64,000 nt of DNA, from NCBI GenBank assembly GCA_003999685.1, contig CP021220.1, positions 806,001-870,000 of the forward strand, written 5' to 3'. How positions within the stretch are numbered: the first letter of the stretch is position 1; each line of letters starts with the position of its first letter. Positions 1 to 13,419 of the stretch are shown one piece after another. The notes under the pieces are model-generated. The model saw nothing but the letters and a program-made list of their open reading frames with translations, was not told where the DNA came from and made no database searches. The stretch is from Taiwanofungus camphoratus. Lineage: Eukaryota; Basidiomycota; Agaricomycetes; Polyporales; Taiwanofungaceae. A program made the position numbers and the translations under genes.

Positions 1-3000
1 GCTCATACCCTATTTCGAAATCGCCACCGAGGACAGATATATGGTTAGTATATCGTACAGCACCTGTAAGAACTAATATATGAACCCTTTTTACAGGACT
101 TCACCATCCCAACACCATTGGTAAGCACTATTGGACGCGATTCTGTTCGCGATTGACTGTCCATCCAGTTTGGCCGTGAAAAAGAGCTCGAGACGATCCG
201 CAACGTCGTGCGGCACACGTCGACGAGTTACTCGCGCCACATTGGCTCGTCGCGTGGCTCGATCATCGTCGGCTCGTCCGAGAGTGGCACTACCACGACC
301 GGCGGGACATTCGAAGACCACAGCGAGAGCCTGTCGTCGAAGAGCGAAGGCATCAATTCACCAATGTCGATGGAGGGTGGCGACATCGCGAGCCTGAGCC
401 CGAAACTCGCGTCGCTGAGGGCATCAGACAGCTCTACACAGGCGACGAGCATGAGTCCGCCGGTGTCCGTAAGTGATGGCCTCCGCCGGGTCGCGCTGAC
501 GCCGTCGCCGAGTCGTGCGCGGACGCATGCGGTTGTCATCACAGGTCCTCCTGGGTGAGTACGTCCTGGAGTTCGGCCCGGGTGATTTGCTGATTTTGCG
601 TAGAGCAGGAAAGAGCTCCTTAATTCTTTCAAATCAGGCAAAATGGAGATGTGAGTTAGCAAAGTCATTCTGCAGACTGCTTTGAACCCACATGCGTCGT
701 TACAGCTCATGGTCTTTGGGGCCAGGCCAAGTTTTCCAATGTTGAGGCTGCACCATTTGCGTCTCTGGCAAGTAGCTGTGTCGGGTTTACTTCCATATTT
801 TGATTAATCGTAAAATCACAGCTTGCGTGTCTGTCTTCAGTTCTCCGTCAGCTTATCGTATTTCACACGGATTTGCATAGCTTCGTGACTGCGCTGAAAG
901 CACGTCTCGGGCCACAGCTGCAGAACGTACCTCTCCTTTACGAAGGCGCGCCAGAGCTCCGAGATATTCTGGCGCTCTTCGGCATCTCGCTTGACGTTCC
1001 ACAGGAGGTGTTAGAGACTCACGAGCTCCGTGCACGATTCCAGTCGCTGGTGCTGAGCGTGTTCTCCGTGCTCGCGGAGACACGCCTATTTGCTTTGTTT
1101 CTGGACGATCTACACGATGCTAGTGAATCGTGAGTACCTATTGCGGATTCACCCTTGTGGAGAGCTCATGTTTGGTGCAGTTCACTGGACTTCATAAATG
1201 CACTTGTCAACTCACGCACGCGCATAGTATTGTATTCTTTTCCCATCAAAGCATATCCGTTACTGATCAATTGATCACTTTAGCTCGTCTTTGCAAGTGT
1301 GCGCTCAGACAAATCGTGAGACAGACTTCCATTGATTGTCCATACTTTTGCTAAGTGCCTACTCAGATGTAGTGAGACCATGGACAGGATTCGGTCAACG
1401 TTCTCCAGCAAATCAGCCACATGGATCAATCTAGAGCCGCTCAATTATTCTGCCGTCTCCTCTCTCGTCGCACGGACACTTCGGCGATCGAAAGAAGAGA
1501 CAGCCAACCTTTCACGACTTGTTCTCGCAGCTTCTCAGGGCAATGCGTTTGCGGCGAGGAACGTCTTAATGACGTTGCAACGACAGCACCATGTACATTG
1601 TGCTCCACCGTTTTTGTGCAGAATCGCTGATTATTACTGATTTTTCCCTGCTGTAGATCAAATATGGCTGGGACAAAAATTATTGGGAGTACGTAAACTC
1701 TCGTCCTAGCGTTGTTCATTCAGCTGAAGGATTGTGTACTAGATTTGACCTCGAGGCCATCCAGAAAAGCCTTCTCGACAAGAAGATGGTCTCCGATCCG
1801 AGTGACATCTCGTACCTCATCAACCACCTACGAGAGCTACCAGAAGATGCCAGAAAGTATCTTCTTTGGGCATCGTTTTTTGGACCTACGTACGTGTTTT
1901 GACGCTACCTTGCCGCTCTTACTAAAACTTGGTTTTTAATTAGGTTCAAAGTAACAGAGGTAGCTCTGTTAATGGACTGGGAAGACTCTAGTGGTAGTAG
2001 TGGAAGCGACTCAGAACTTGAGGACATGTGGAACGTCTCTAAGGCAGTCACGAACATTCGAGACACGCCAAACGGTAGCGGTAGTCGTGGATCCATGCGC
2101 GGTTTGCAGACCGCCATCGCAGAGGGATGGCTTGTGCAGAGGGCCCGTGATATGTGTAGCTTTGCGCATGATCGATATCGTCAGGCTGCTCAGGCCGAAG
2201 CGGAGCATGTCCCGGAAGGTTCAACATCCAAAATGTCATTCAGGGTATGTCATGGTGATCGCACGCATTGCAGCACATTAACAACTACGCACTTTCAAGA
2301 TAATCTTAATGATGTTACACGATGCAACACCAGACGTCTATCGAATAGCAGAGCATGCTAAGCGGTACGATATCTTCCTTATACATGCAGCAAGGCATCA
2401 CTGACTGCCTCCGCAGCTGTTTGCCCCTTCTCCGCGAACATTCAAAGCGCGACGAGTTGCTGGAGCTCTCCATCAATGCTGGAGATTCTGCTAGAGCTCG
2501 GGGTGCACATGAGGTATACATCAATATTGGTATGAACATCGTGTGATCTTACTTATTTCTGCATCTCAAAGCTGGCACTGCAATCCTATATCAATGCTGA
2601 GTCACTTCTCGACGATAGTTCCTGGTCGAAAGATACCACCCGGACTACTTCATTATATCTCAAACTGGCGGAGTGGGTTATCCACCCCTTTAAATTCAAT
2701 ATCAATTGCTTATCCCTTACGTAGGTTATATACGTGGAAGGGTAGCTTTGATGTGTCTCTCCATTGGCTCATCTGACATCTCTTGCAGGCGAATTCACTA
2801 GGTCGGATAACGTTGTTGAGCAATTCCTTGCCTATGTCCACGATCCCGAGAGCAGGGCTCGGGTGCTGCGCCTTCGATCCAAGAACCATTGGATGCGTGG
2901 GGGTTACAAGGCCTCTCTTTCCGACACGCTGTACGCATTGCGTATTTTAGGCGTTGATGTCAACGCTGCACCTTCCCGACGCGAGGCAGATGTCATGTTT

Positions 3001-6000
3001 GAGCAGGTGAAGAACGAGATTTTGGCTGTCGGGTTTGATGAGATACTAGCGATACCTCGTGCAAGAGACCCTCGCACTGACTTGGCAATTGCACTACTCA
3101 ATGACGCCGGTGAGTTCCTTGTTGTCGTTGTCTTCCTACGTCTTAACATTAGTCCTGCAGGGCATAACGCTTCCTGGAGCACTGGTGAAGGTTTTGCGGA
3201 CGTAATCGGGTTGACGGTGTGTTCAAATTACTACCACATTTTGTACGGGTCGGAACTTATAGATATGGCAGACAGTTCAACTCGCTCTTCGGTAAGCATT
3301 TCAGTTTCATCTATTTGTGTGCCTTGACCTCACTTTTTGTTGTAGATCTGGCATGTGTTCTGGGACTGCGTTGGGCTTCTTCTGGGCTTTAGGAGGTATG
3401 ACAAAATTTGGTCAAGAATTATCAGCTTCTGATGCCCCCCTAGCGGCAGCTGAGAGGAGGGAGTTATACAGGTTTTCTGCTGACCTAGGAAAGCTTGCCT
3501 TGCGGATCGCTGACCATTTTGGAACGAGCTACGAAAAATGGTTCGGTATCCTTTTTTACCTTGAAATTTTATTAACTTGCTGTACCAGTCGCGCTCTTGT
3601 ACTTTTTTCCGCAATGGTCTCTGGATTTGACAACGTCCACATTCGTGCAAATCTAGCTCGGCTAGAAGATGCCAAGAAATATGGGCAGAGTGCAGGAGAC
3701 AAGTAAGTCATTTGGTTATCTAATCTGACCGATGGTTTCATGTCTGTTTTAGGGTATTCACAAGTTTCGCTAGCGTCCATTTAATTCAGACACGGTTATG
3801 GGTTGGCGATCACTGTAAGTCACGAGGTTCCGTTGTTCTGGCTTTCACTTAACAGGAGAGCAGTGAGCGAGCTTGTGGTTGCAGCAGAAGAGGTCGGCAA
3901 GTGTTTCTGCTTACGATATTACTGCGATTGATCATTATTTGACAGTCTGTCAACGATGTTACACTATGGGCTCCTAGTGGCGATATCACAGTGTTAGGAC
4001 AAGGTATATTCACACATTCCTTGAACGGAGTTGTAGTTTTGATTCAGTTTAGGTCTCCTCAACTGTATACGTGCTTTGGGAGGCTACACGTACGCGCAGT
4101 CGGCCGAAACTATCTTCGACACTGATTCATATAAGGAGGATGAGTACATGTCTTATGTTGCAAGGACCTGCGGCAACTATGACGTTGCAATGAATTGGTA
4201 TGTGCTAATGACTAAATGATATTTCAGTTGATTGATCACATTCGTAGGTATGAATCTTACAAGGTGCGACACCTCCTGAGTTAGTGAATACAAGCTAACT
4301 GGATCGCAATGGTCAGGTTGTTGGGCTTTTTTGCCTAGGTTTTGTGGAGGAAGCTGCTTCTCTCGGATTCTCAGTTTATGAGTCTCGAGACAAACATCCG
4401 AAGTAAGCTCGCTTTCATTCACATTGTTTCTAGAATGAATTGATTTTTGTTCTAGTCATAGACATACGCGATATGCACTATTCTTTCATTGCTTAGCAAT
4501 GATCCAGTGTGTCCGGAAGGGCAGCCTGACACACGACAGCCGTAATCGTTTCATGAAGCAGATTGACGTTAATCAAGCCTATATTAGGAAGTTAGTGTAC
4601 AAATCGCTGTCAGTTTTGATAATGGCTAATTTGGCCATAGATGGTTGTCGCCTAGTCCAGTTAACACTAGTGCATGGGTTGCGCTCGTGGTAAGTTGCAA
4701 TCACCGTCATGATCGAGGCTCTCGTTGACAACCTGCTACAGGATGCCGAAATGGCGTCTTTGACGAATAGTCCAGATGCTTTCAAGCTGTACGATGTAGC
4801 AGTGAAGTGTGTAGAGCTCCACTTACCAGGCTTTCTGAATCGTCTCATCCCATGATATAGACTCGCCGTCAACAATGATTGGATTCTTGAAAGCGGTTGG
4901 GCTACGTTTCTGGTATTTGTTGATTACGTTCCCTCGAAAGTTTCGTACTCACCAGCGACTGAAATTTTCAGCAAGGAAGTCACTTCGTGCGATGTGGAGT
5001 AGAAGGTCTCGGCAGTGAACTGCAACGTCGAGGCATTGCGCGTCAAGCACAATGGGGTGCTCGGGGCATAGTGTTCGTGTGAACTTTCGTTGTACCATGA
5101 TCGGTTTACCAAGTGTTTTATAATACCAGGGACCATCTTACATCCCTACTCGACACCCGGTCTCATTTCCCGCTCAAGCGCCATATCTTCTCCTCGGACG
5201 TGGCTGTACAAACTGATAGCGCCGTCATGGCCTTAAGTCCCCAGTTGCCTGGTCATTACGAGCGAGCCAAATCTGACCAGTCAGAGGAAGACGAAATATC
5301 TAGCTTGACCGGAACTGACCTCGCATCCATCCTGAAGTGGAGCAAGGAGATTTCAAGCGACATAAATCTACCCATGGCATTGCAACGGTTGACAGAAATT
5401 GCTACCGGTAAGCTCCGTGCTCCGCAATGCACTTGTGAACGTTCTAACAACTTGATATCGCTTGGCAGAAACCTCTGGCAGTCAAAATACATGTGTTGTG
5501 ATTGCTCGAGAAGCTGGAGACTATATTGTCGCTACGAGTTTGGTCCCACCTGAGGCCTGCCAGGTCCACGAGTGCGCTGGTTTGTGCTGTGATATCGTTC
5601 ACTTATTAAAGAAACAACAGGAATCCATTACCCGTGCGATCTATCGCTGATCCTCTCCGGAGAGCCATAATTCACCACGGTCAGCGCGTAACTCACCGTG
5701 CACATAACGGGACGCTAATACAGCCTCACATGCAGCTCTCAACACCAAGGAACGGATATACTATGAAGATGTGTCTGGGGAACCTCGATTCTCTTCCGAG
5801 GCTCAACAGAGTCCCTATCGTTCTGTTGTGTGCTTGCCAATCTTCAGCAATCGTGGACAGACTTTCGGTGCTGTATATTTGGCTTCGAAATATGCCTTTT
5901 CGCCCAATACGGTAACTGTTTTGACCCTTCTTTGCCAACAAGCGAGCATAGGTATCTCGAATGCTTTATTGTTTCGCTCAGTACAAGCTGGCACTCGAGA

Positions 6001-8595
6001 AAACCTCAAAATGATATCTGCTCAGAGAGATGCTCTTGAAGCTGCACGTAAAAGTCGAGAGGACGCTTTGAAAGCAACAAAGGTCTGTCTAATTCAGATT
6101 ATCATCAACCTAAAAGATCTTCAACATGTTAGCAGATCAAAAGCAACTTCCTTGCCTCTATGAGCCATGAGCTACGTACCCCTTTCAGGTATGCTCGTTT
6201 GCCACAAAAGAGACATGACTCAAACATACTCGGTTTCAGCTCATTCTATGGATTACTAGATATTTTGAGTGGAACGGAGTTGAACCCTGGACAGAGAGAG
6301 ATAGGTGAGTCATCTCCATAAAACTCAGAATCATAGTACTGAGATTTGTACAAGTCCAAACGGCAAAGCAGTCGTGCGAATTACTTCTGAAGGTAAGATA
6401 TTGGTATTGCGACATGGCCCTCTGCTGAGAAGACCCGCTGTCGCCCTAGATAATCGATTCCATTCTGGACTACAGCAAACTAGAAGCCTCAGGCAAGTCT
6501 GTCTGGTGGCTTCGTACTCCACGTGCGCTGACATCTGGTATATGTAGCATTGAAACTCGAGTTTTCTGGCTTCTCGATGGAAAATATGATAGCGGTATGT
6601 GTTGTAGTATGCATGCCAGATAATATACTGAGCGTAACTCTAGGATTGTATGGAACTTCTACTCCCGATGGCCGCGAAGAAATTGGATCTGTCGTACAAC
6701 ATTGAACCTGACGTTCCCTCCTGTAATGCCCCCCTCTCGAGTTTCCCCCTTGCCCCCTCCTGATCATGATTTACACGACAGGGGTGAAATCTGATTATGC
6801 CAGAATACGTCAAGGTAATTTGTTCGTCCATCCGGATATTCTGGTCACTCAACCCAGTCTAGTGTTGATGAATCTCATTGGTAATGCTGTCAAATTTACT
6901 GCCCATGGCCACGTACGCGTGAATTGTTCACTGGACACCAGTGGTCCGTCATCATCCTCGGAAGAGGTGTATCTGAAATTTGTTATTCAGTATGTGTCCT
7001 GTACACCGGTGCGTGACATTTACTGAAGTCTGGCGGAATATAGGGACACGGGCATTGGACTCAGTTCAAGGTAGGACCAATCCTGTTTGAAGCACTAGCA
7101 TCCGCTCAAGTCATTCAATCTTGCAGCGACGTTGATCTTCTCTTCGTTCCATTTCAACAAGCAGACAACTCATCCACTAGGCGTTTCGGAGGTACCGGGC
7201 TGGGCCTGTCCATCTCTCGTCAGTTAGTCAAACTCATGGGCGGTGCCATTGGCGTTCAATCTGAGCTTGGCGTTGGCTCAATGTTCTGGTTCACTATCCC
7301 TGTCAAGATCTTCGACTCAGAGGAATCTCGCCAGGTCAGCTTTCAGACAGACAGATAGCCTAGCTACAGTGTTGATTGCTAATATATGTCCAGGCGCTTG
7401 CGGAGGTTGAACAACTGAAGGCACAGCTGAGCAAGCCCCGTCCTCCGCGGGTCCTCATCTGCTCTACCTCAAGCGCCACACTATCACTTCTGGGCTCAAT
7501 GTTGAGTGGCTTTTACATCACGCCTGTCTCCTCCATTCAAGAGGCTGAAGAACACCTTCGCAACGCTGAGGGTCTGCATCCTCCGTTGGACTTTATCATC
7601 ATGGATGATCAATCGGAGTCACGCGTTGATGATTTTGTGCATCTTCTGCAATCGTTGTCGTTCGAAGTTCTAAAGGACACGAAAGTTATTCACCTGTTCA
7701 CCCCAACAACCGACAATCTCTCTGTAACCCCTATGTTGAGGAGCGATATGGGCACAGGGATTGTTAGGGTAACTAAGCCTCCTCGCCACGCAAGACTGTT
7801 GCAGACACTCGCTGGCTTGAAGAACCTTCATCATTTTCCAGCTACCCCAATTATAAGTGCATCGGATTTGCGAGAAGAGGAGGCACTTGCACGACGGACA
7901 TTGTTTGGCAATGTGCTGGTGGCAGAAGGTCAGCGTCCGTTGCGTAACCTTCATTTTTTCCTGTCCTTAACGACTATCCAGATAATCCTGTCGCGCAGAA
8001 ACTCCTTGTGAAACAGTTAGAACGCTATGACCTCAACGTTGTGGCAACCTCAAACGGGGAAGAGGCCATCGCTGGTGAGCTACTTCACCCAACAATTATT
8101 TTTTTTCCTGACTGATTCGCACTACCAGAATGGGAGTCTCATGAGCCGGGATACTTTAGTGTGGCGTTGTTTGACCATCGTAAGTCTGGCTGCTTCAGCT
8201 ATACCTAGTATTACTGACCCAGCCACCAGATATGCCGATATGCGACGGTGTTGAAGCATGCAAACGAGTCCGAGTGATTGAAAACCGACGCAAAAATCCG
8301 ATTCTCCTCCCAAGTGAGTTGCCAGTGTGTCATTGAGAGATGTTTCATTCGATTCATGTCATTGTGTTAGTTGTCGCCTTGAGCGCTGATTGTCAAGAAT
8401 CCACAAAACAGTTGTGCTTGAGTGCTGGCATGAATGTCTTCCTGAGTAAACCATTAAGGAAGGGTTCGTCCTGTTACCACTTGTCCTTTTCACTTGCCCA
8501 CCTGATTTATCCTACTAACAGGTGATCTCCTATCTCTTCTAACAATGTTTGGGACTCCACCATCAAAACCAGATCCCCCACCTCCAATTTCATGA
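1..8595 (+). CDS. Group X-type hybrid histidine kinase (3' part; start lies outside the window)
   Basis: Large intron-rich sensor kinase whose 5' end is cut off by the window edge. In order I see: an [10 protein letters not shown] segment typical of the AAA_16 module next to the kinase-like half of fungal group X kinases (about 169-230); a Walker A motif GPPGAGKSS created by splicing out 555-603; [12 protein letters not shown] as Walker B (about 1090-1129); a long helical, TPR-like region (about 1.4-5.0 kb); a GAF domain (about 5.4-6.0 kb); the phospho-acceptor box SHELRTP (about 6165); the N-box [10 protein letters not shown] (6869-6898); the glycine boxes DTGIGLSSS and [10 protein letters not shown] (about 7047-7220); then two receiver regions. 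The second receiver keeps the acid pair in VAEDNP, the Asp in ALFDHHMP and the Lys in LSKPLRKG. The first lacks a convincing phospho-Asp. The stop TGA is at 8593-8595. Family knowledge: these proteins act upstream of HPt/response-regulator relays in stress signalling. The N-terminal Ser/Thr-kinase-like domain expected for group X is not in this window. Confidence 0.9.
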
Positions 8596-8853
8596 CATAT
8601 CTATTCAACTATATAATGTCGCTATCTTCCACTGTTATCGATCCGGACCGCATTTGTATCAAACGTACACCCACCTTCCGTATTGAATCTTACTATACAC
8701 ATATTATATCACCTACGGCAACCCTCTTGTGTACTTCACTCAGTGTTTTATATACCCCAAATGTTGTAGTTCGTGTAGCGTCTCACCTATTCCTGTATAC
8801 TCTATCTGACTATCACCGCGTCGCACGTATAATATACGCACATGAAACGCAAA

Positions 8854-11157
8854 TCAGCTCTGCATTGGTGGTTCTTGCGCAAGAGCGCGATTTCCCAACT
8901 GTTTCTTGACACGTCTCATAATGCTAGTGAACAAAGGCTCGTCTCCGAAATAAAATAAGGCAAGACACATCGAAACGACCACCAAAGCCGCGTCAAGCAA
9001 ACATATTGCCATCCATCCCCGCCTGACATGGTCATATATCTATGGTGAGATAAGGCAGACCGATTATGAGCGATCCCGATCATGAGCTAGTCACGAAGTT
9101 GACGTACTTGACCGCCAATGATAGGACCAACTAAATATTCATCACATTCGATTATTATGGCTAACTTAAAGTCTGGCAGGAACTCACGCGCAGAGCCAAG
9201 ACCATATGCAAGATTAAATGCACCGTAGACATGTCCGTCTATGCGAATATATCAAGAATGCTGACGATAAGATTGGGCTGGGTACTCACAACCTACACCA
9301 TCCAGCCCTCTCGTTACAACAGCAAGTTCTGCAGTCAGCGGTGACACTATTCCCGCAGTGAAGAAATCTGTAAAGCGCACGTGAGATCCTCCTCTTGGGA
9401 AGTAGATGAAATCTCGATCTACTGGTCAACGCAAAGACAACGATGAAGAAAGCCAATGATTTCTGAATAATGAGGAGGAGGAACCACGGCAGAGAAAGCA
9501 GGAGACACAAGACTGAAATTGATGCTGCCCCCTTACGATCAACCCACCAACCCGCCAGTGGCGATGCTAGGCGAGAGGATATTAGATGCCGTAGGCGTTT
9601 CGCACAAGCTAGATGCTCAACGTACAGAATAGAGTAGGCACTACGGAGGCGATGTATACGAGGCCGACTTTCGAGGAGTCAAAATTCCAGACAGCCTGCA
9701 AGTGTAGCGGGAGGGTCGGTTCTTGACTGCTGAACAGCACCCTGTTACGATGGTTCAATATAAAAACAGACAGAGAAGGTGCAAGCTAATGTACCCATAG
9801 TTTAGTGTGCCCACGAACACTGACAAAGCTCTTGGGGATCTAAGCAATTTGCTCACTACAGCCAGTAGAGAAAGACGGTCTTCGGCTTCGGCAGACGAGA
9901 TGACACACGGATCTTCCGGCAATTTGGATGGAGACTGAGATGCATCAATCTTTTTCGCTATACTTTCCGCAGAGAATGCGTCTGCACTCTGATGCGCGAC
10001 GGGTTCCCTTGCGAGGTTTACTTCCATTAACTCCGACTGGACTCCAGAGTCGGCTGCTTCTGGTGTCGCAGCATCTGCTTTAGGCACTGCTGCAGGATCG
10101 ACACCCCAAGGTATCGCGTCTTTGCGCTCGATGACGAGTAGACGACCGACCAAGTCGATCATAGTAATGATGACGCCGAAGATGAAAGGCCCCCGGAAGC
10201 CAAATGCGTTATACAAGCCACCTGATACTGGAGGACCCACAAGAAGTCTGTCGAGTCGATCGTCAGATCGGCATCAACTCTGCATAAACGATCGTTCAGT
10301 CATACCCTATGGACAGACCACTCATCGCTATCCCGAGTTGTCCTATACAACCGTTGGATAATTACTTATTTTGCGAAAAAGGCGGTTCCCGAAGAGAGCT
10401 TACTGCCAACGGAGCTTTCAGGAGCAGTGTCACACCTGTTGACCATAAAGATATCGTAACAACATTTGAGAGGAGCATCCCGGCAGGCGTACAGTAGAGC
10501 AAGGCCAACCACCCATACCACGGAGGAGCTGATGCCCTGGATGATCCGTGCCAGCACCATCACCCAGTACTTCGGTGCCTCCATGAGCATGATCTGTGCA
10601 CCAACCAGCGCGACTTGGCCGGCAAGCAGTGGAATTCGGCGAGAGTTGTAGCGCTCTGAAAAGTGCGCGATTGGAGGAGTGACTATGAATTTGAATGCGT
10701 CGGGACAGCTCGTGCTCCAAAGTCTAGAATTGCTCACATGCGACCAGTCCCCCTGACTAGTGTAAGGCTCAGCCCGGGAATCATGTAATACAATGTGATG
10801 GGGAATCGCACATAGGCAAATAGGAGCCATCCCACGAGAGCAGATACCCCGTTGTATCCAAGGTGCTCAAGCTGGAACGGAATGATCGGCACGATGATTG
10901 AATATACAAGCGAGTCTGTGGTGACACCTGCATGTCATTCAGTGATCCCGCTTGTATTTGACTAGTGAGAATATTCGAATGATTCACCAAGAGTGACGAC
11001 TGTCCCAAAGTAAGTGAGTCAGTCTTTATCATAGTGGAATTAATCAAGACGCTCTACCCAAAGTGACAAACCACACCGAGCTCCTCCATCTCAGTCCCCA
11101 AGGTCTACTAGTATCCGTAGCCATCTCCCTCGAGCTAGCACCCAAAAAAGATGCCAT
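8854..11157 (-). CDS. MFS transporter, DHA1/vesicular-transporter-like
   Basis: Complete 12-TM major facilitator in about nine exons. The N-terminus MASFLGASSREMATDTSRPW starts at 11157. It is followed by VWFVTLG (TM1), then TDSLVYSIIVPIIPFQLEHL after an intron. Motif A is seen as HFSERYNSRR, and the next helices as ARIIQGISSSVVWVVGLALL. A GPPVSGGLYNAFGFRGPFIF stretch (10240 downward) matches the TM5 antiporter motif of drug:H+ antiporters. The central loop is long and Glu/Ala/Ser-rich (about 9,900-10,140). The second half includes SSQEPTLPLHLQAVWNF, SVLCLLLSLPWFLLLIIQKS and GHVYGAFNLAYGLGSA. It closes after FYFGDEPLFTS with the tail QEPPMQS and a stop at 8854-8856. It converges on the histidine kinase (258 bp apart) and diverges from the DNA glycosylase. 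Substrate is unknown. Polyamine, amine or drug export is possible from the fold alone. Confidence 0.88.
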
Positions 11158-11416
11158 TTCTCAGGATCAGACTACTGGGTTGTAGCGTTCTCCATGTGTT
11201 CGAGTACAAAGCGAACATCTGACTCGGAGTCACGAAGCGGGCGAATTGTGGCAATCTGGGGTAGATTTCTTTGCCGAGTGCAACTTCCTGTTTTGGGATC
11301 TCAGAAGGCAACGGCCTCGACGACTCAACGCCAACGGATCCTTGAGGATTCCTATGTAGAATCCATCCACCTCACATGATCACAGCTCCAGCCTGAACTG
11401 ATTAACGTGAATAGAC
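11158..11416. promoter_or_regulatory. Shared divergent promoter region (MFS transporter / DNA glycosylase)
   Basis: The two start codons face away from each other across about 259 bp, so this stretch must hold both promoters. I see no convincing TATA box or named operator in it. Confidence 0.45.
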
Positions 11417-13150
11417 ATGCCTGAGCTCCCTGGTGAGCATTAATCCTGCAACAGCCCATGAGAACAAGGCCTGTCAAATATGTGTATACTGATTGTATCG
11501 TCGTATTAGAAGTGGAAAGAGCAGCGAACTTGGTCAGAAAAGTAGCATTGGGAAAGAAAATAGTAAGGGTAGATGTTCTGGAAGACAATATTGTCTTCTC
11601 AGGTGTCTCTCATGATGAGTTTGTGAGTGGCATAGACGACCTGATTCTTCATGAATCCATGACTGAAGAAACTTAGGCCGCAACAATAGTGAACCGCTCA
11701 GTCACTAGTATAGGAAGATACGGTAGGACAATCCTCCATCAAAAGAAAATTTGAGGCATCATTCACTATTCTCAGGTAAAGTCTTCTACATTCAACTTGA
11801 CGGCACAGGCAAGGTGCCCGTTTTACATTTTGGGATGACTGGAATGCTGCAAGTGAGAAACACTCCGGAACATGGACATCTACATTTTGTTCTAAACGTG
11901 GTCTTTGAGGTCAAAGGTCAACTCGCCACTTATTACAAAGAGACACCTAGAAAAGCCTCTAAGGATTGGCCACCAAGATTCATGAAGGTCGGTGATTGTG
12001 ATCACGAAACTGACACTATACCGAGCTTCACTTTAGTTTATTCTGCACGTTCGAGACAATTCGACTGGTTGCATCACGGAGCTTGCCTTCTTGGACGCGC
12101 GTCGCCTCGGTCGCATACGTCTCTGCGCCTCACCCCTCACCGAGCCCCCAATTTCGTCTTTAGGATTTGACCCCATCCTTTCCATGCCTGGTCTCGAACA
12201 TTTCAAGAAAGGCGTGCTCAAGCGGTCATGCCCCATTAAGGCCCTGCTCCTTGATCAATCATTCAGTGCTGGGGTTGGAAATTGGGTTGCAGGTGAGTAC
12301 TGCTCATCTCCGAGTCCGGTCACTTCTCATAGAGACTTACATTCCGTTCACAGATGAAATATTATATCATGCTCGAGTACATCCAGAAGAACGTTGCAAT
12401 GTCCTTACGGAGTCGCAGCTCGAGGCTTTACACAAGCAAACTGCAGAAGTATGCCGGATAGCTGTCGAAGCAAATGCAGATGACTCCAAATTCCCTGAGG
12501 GCTGGCTCTTTAAGCATCGTTGGGTTGGTCGCATTTCCCGTGACGTTCTCGCATGCAACCAAGCGTCCGTGCTGATCAAGGCGTGCATTCTAGGGAAAAG
12601 GCAAGAAGCAGAAGCATTCAATGACTCTGGTACGTGGGGCACTTTGTGCATTCAAGACGGATGGCAAAGTATTAAACATCGCTTGTTGAATATCGCTCGA
12701 TATGCGCAGCCAAATGGAGCTGCTGCGACAATCAAGTGGATCACAGTCGGTGGACGAACCTCAGCTTACGTAGCTGAGCTTCAACAACTATCTAGTCGAG
12801 GCAGTGTCGTAGTCTCTGTAAGCCGTTCCTCTTCTTGAATCAACTGTGAGGCCGTGTCTAATAGTCATTCAGCAGAATCAGCAGGATGCTCATGGCAGTG
12901 AAAGTGATTTGACACCATTGTCCTCAGACGAGGAAGCGAGTCCGAAGAAAACTACTCGGAAGCGAAAGGTAGGCCGACCATCGGTTTATCGACAGGCTAG
13001 TTTCGTCTTAAGATTCAATAGGCAGGAAATTCTAAGGACTTCTCCACCCGCACTGTGAGGAGAAAGACGGTTAAGAAACGGACGAAAGTGGATTCAAGGG
13101 AAGCAGAGGCTACGGAGACACTGCCGACAGGCCACTGCGAACACAATTAA
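11417..13150 (+). CDS. Formamidopyrimidine-DNA glycosylase (Fpg/MutM family)
   Basis: Bifunctional base-excision repair enzyme family that removes oxidised purines and cleaves AP sites. The first exon encodes MPELP and splices (donor about 11432) to EVERAANLVRKVALGKKI, giving the family N-terminus in which Pro2 is the Schiff-base nucleophile and Glu3 the partner. The SIGRYGK segment holds the conserved Lys loop. HFGMTGML, FLDARRLGRIRL and the helix-two-turn-helix LLLDQSFSAGVGNWVADE follow, with the Asn/Gly/Asn of the AP-site binding loop. A spliced WGKGKKQ then leads to IKWITVGGRTSAYVAELQQL. There is no C-terminal zinc finger. As in plant and fungal Fpg proteins, the end is a disordered basic tail (about 12,880-13,147, with RKRK, RRKTVKKRTK) that likely carries a nuclear signal. 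The stop TAA is at 13148-13150. About six or seven introns. The neighbours do not suggest a shared pathway. Confidence 0.92.
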
Positions 13151-13419
13151 GCGTTCACTCGTACATTAATGATTGCGGTATCCTAAATCCAACACACGAT
13201 TATCAAATAGTCCACATGGAGGTGGTACAGTAATGAAGTCTACATCCTATGGCTGGTTTGCACAATACAAATTATATGGGTACAGGGTACACATCGATAT
13301 CGATCATGAGGGCAGGATGGCAGACAAGGCATCAGAAGATGTAAACGATCGCAAACTCACGCATGAAATAAGAGCCAGAGAGTACAAAGGAATATGATCA
13401 TTCCTTCAAGCACATCCTA

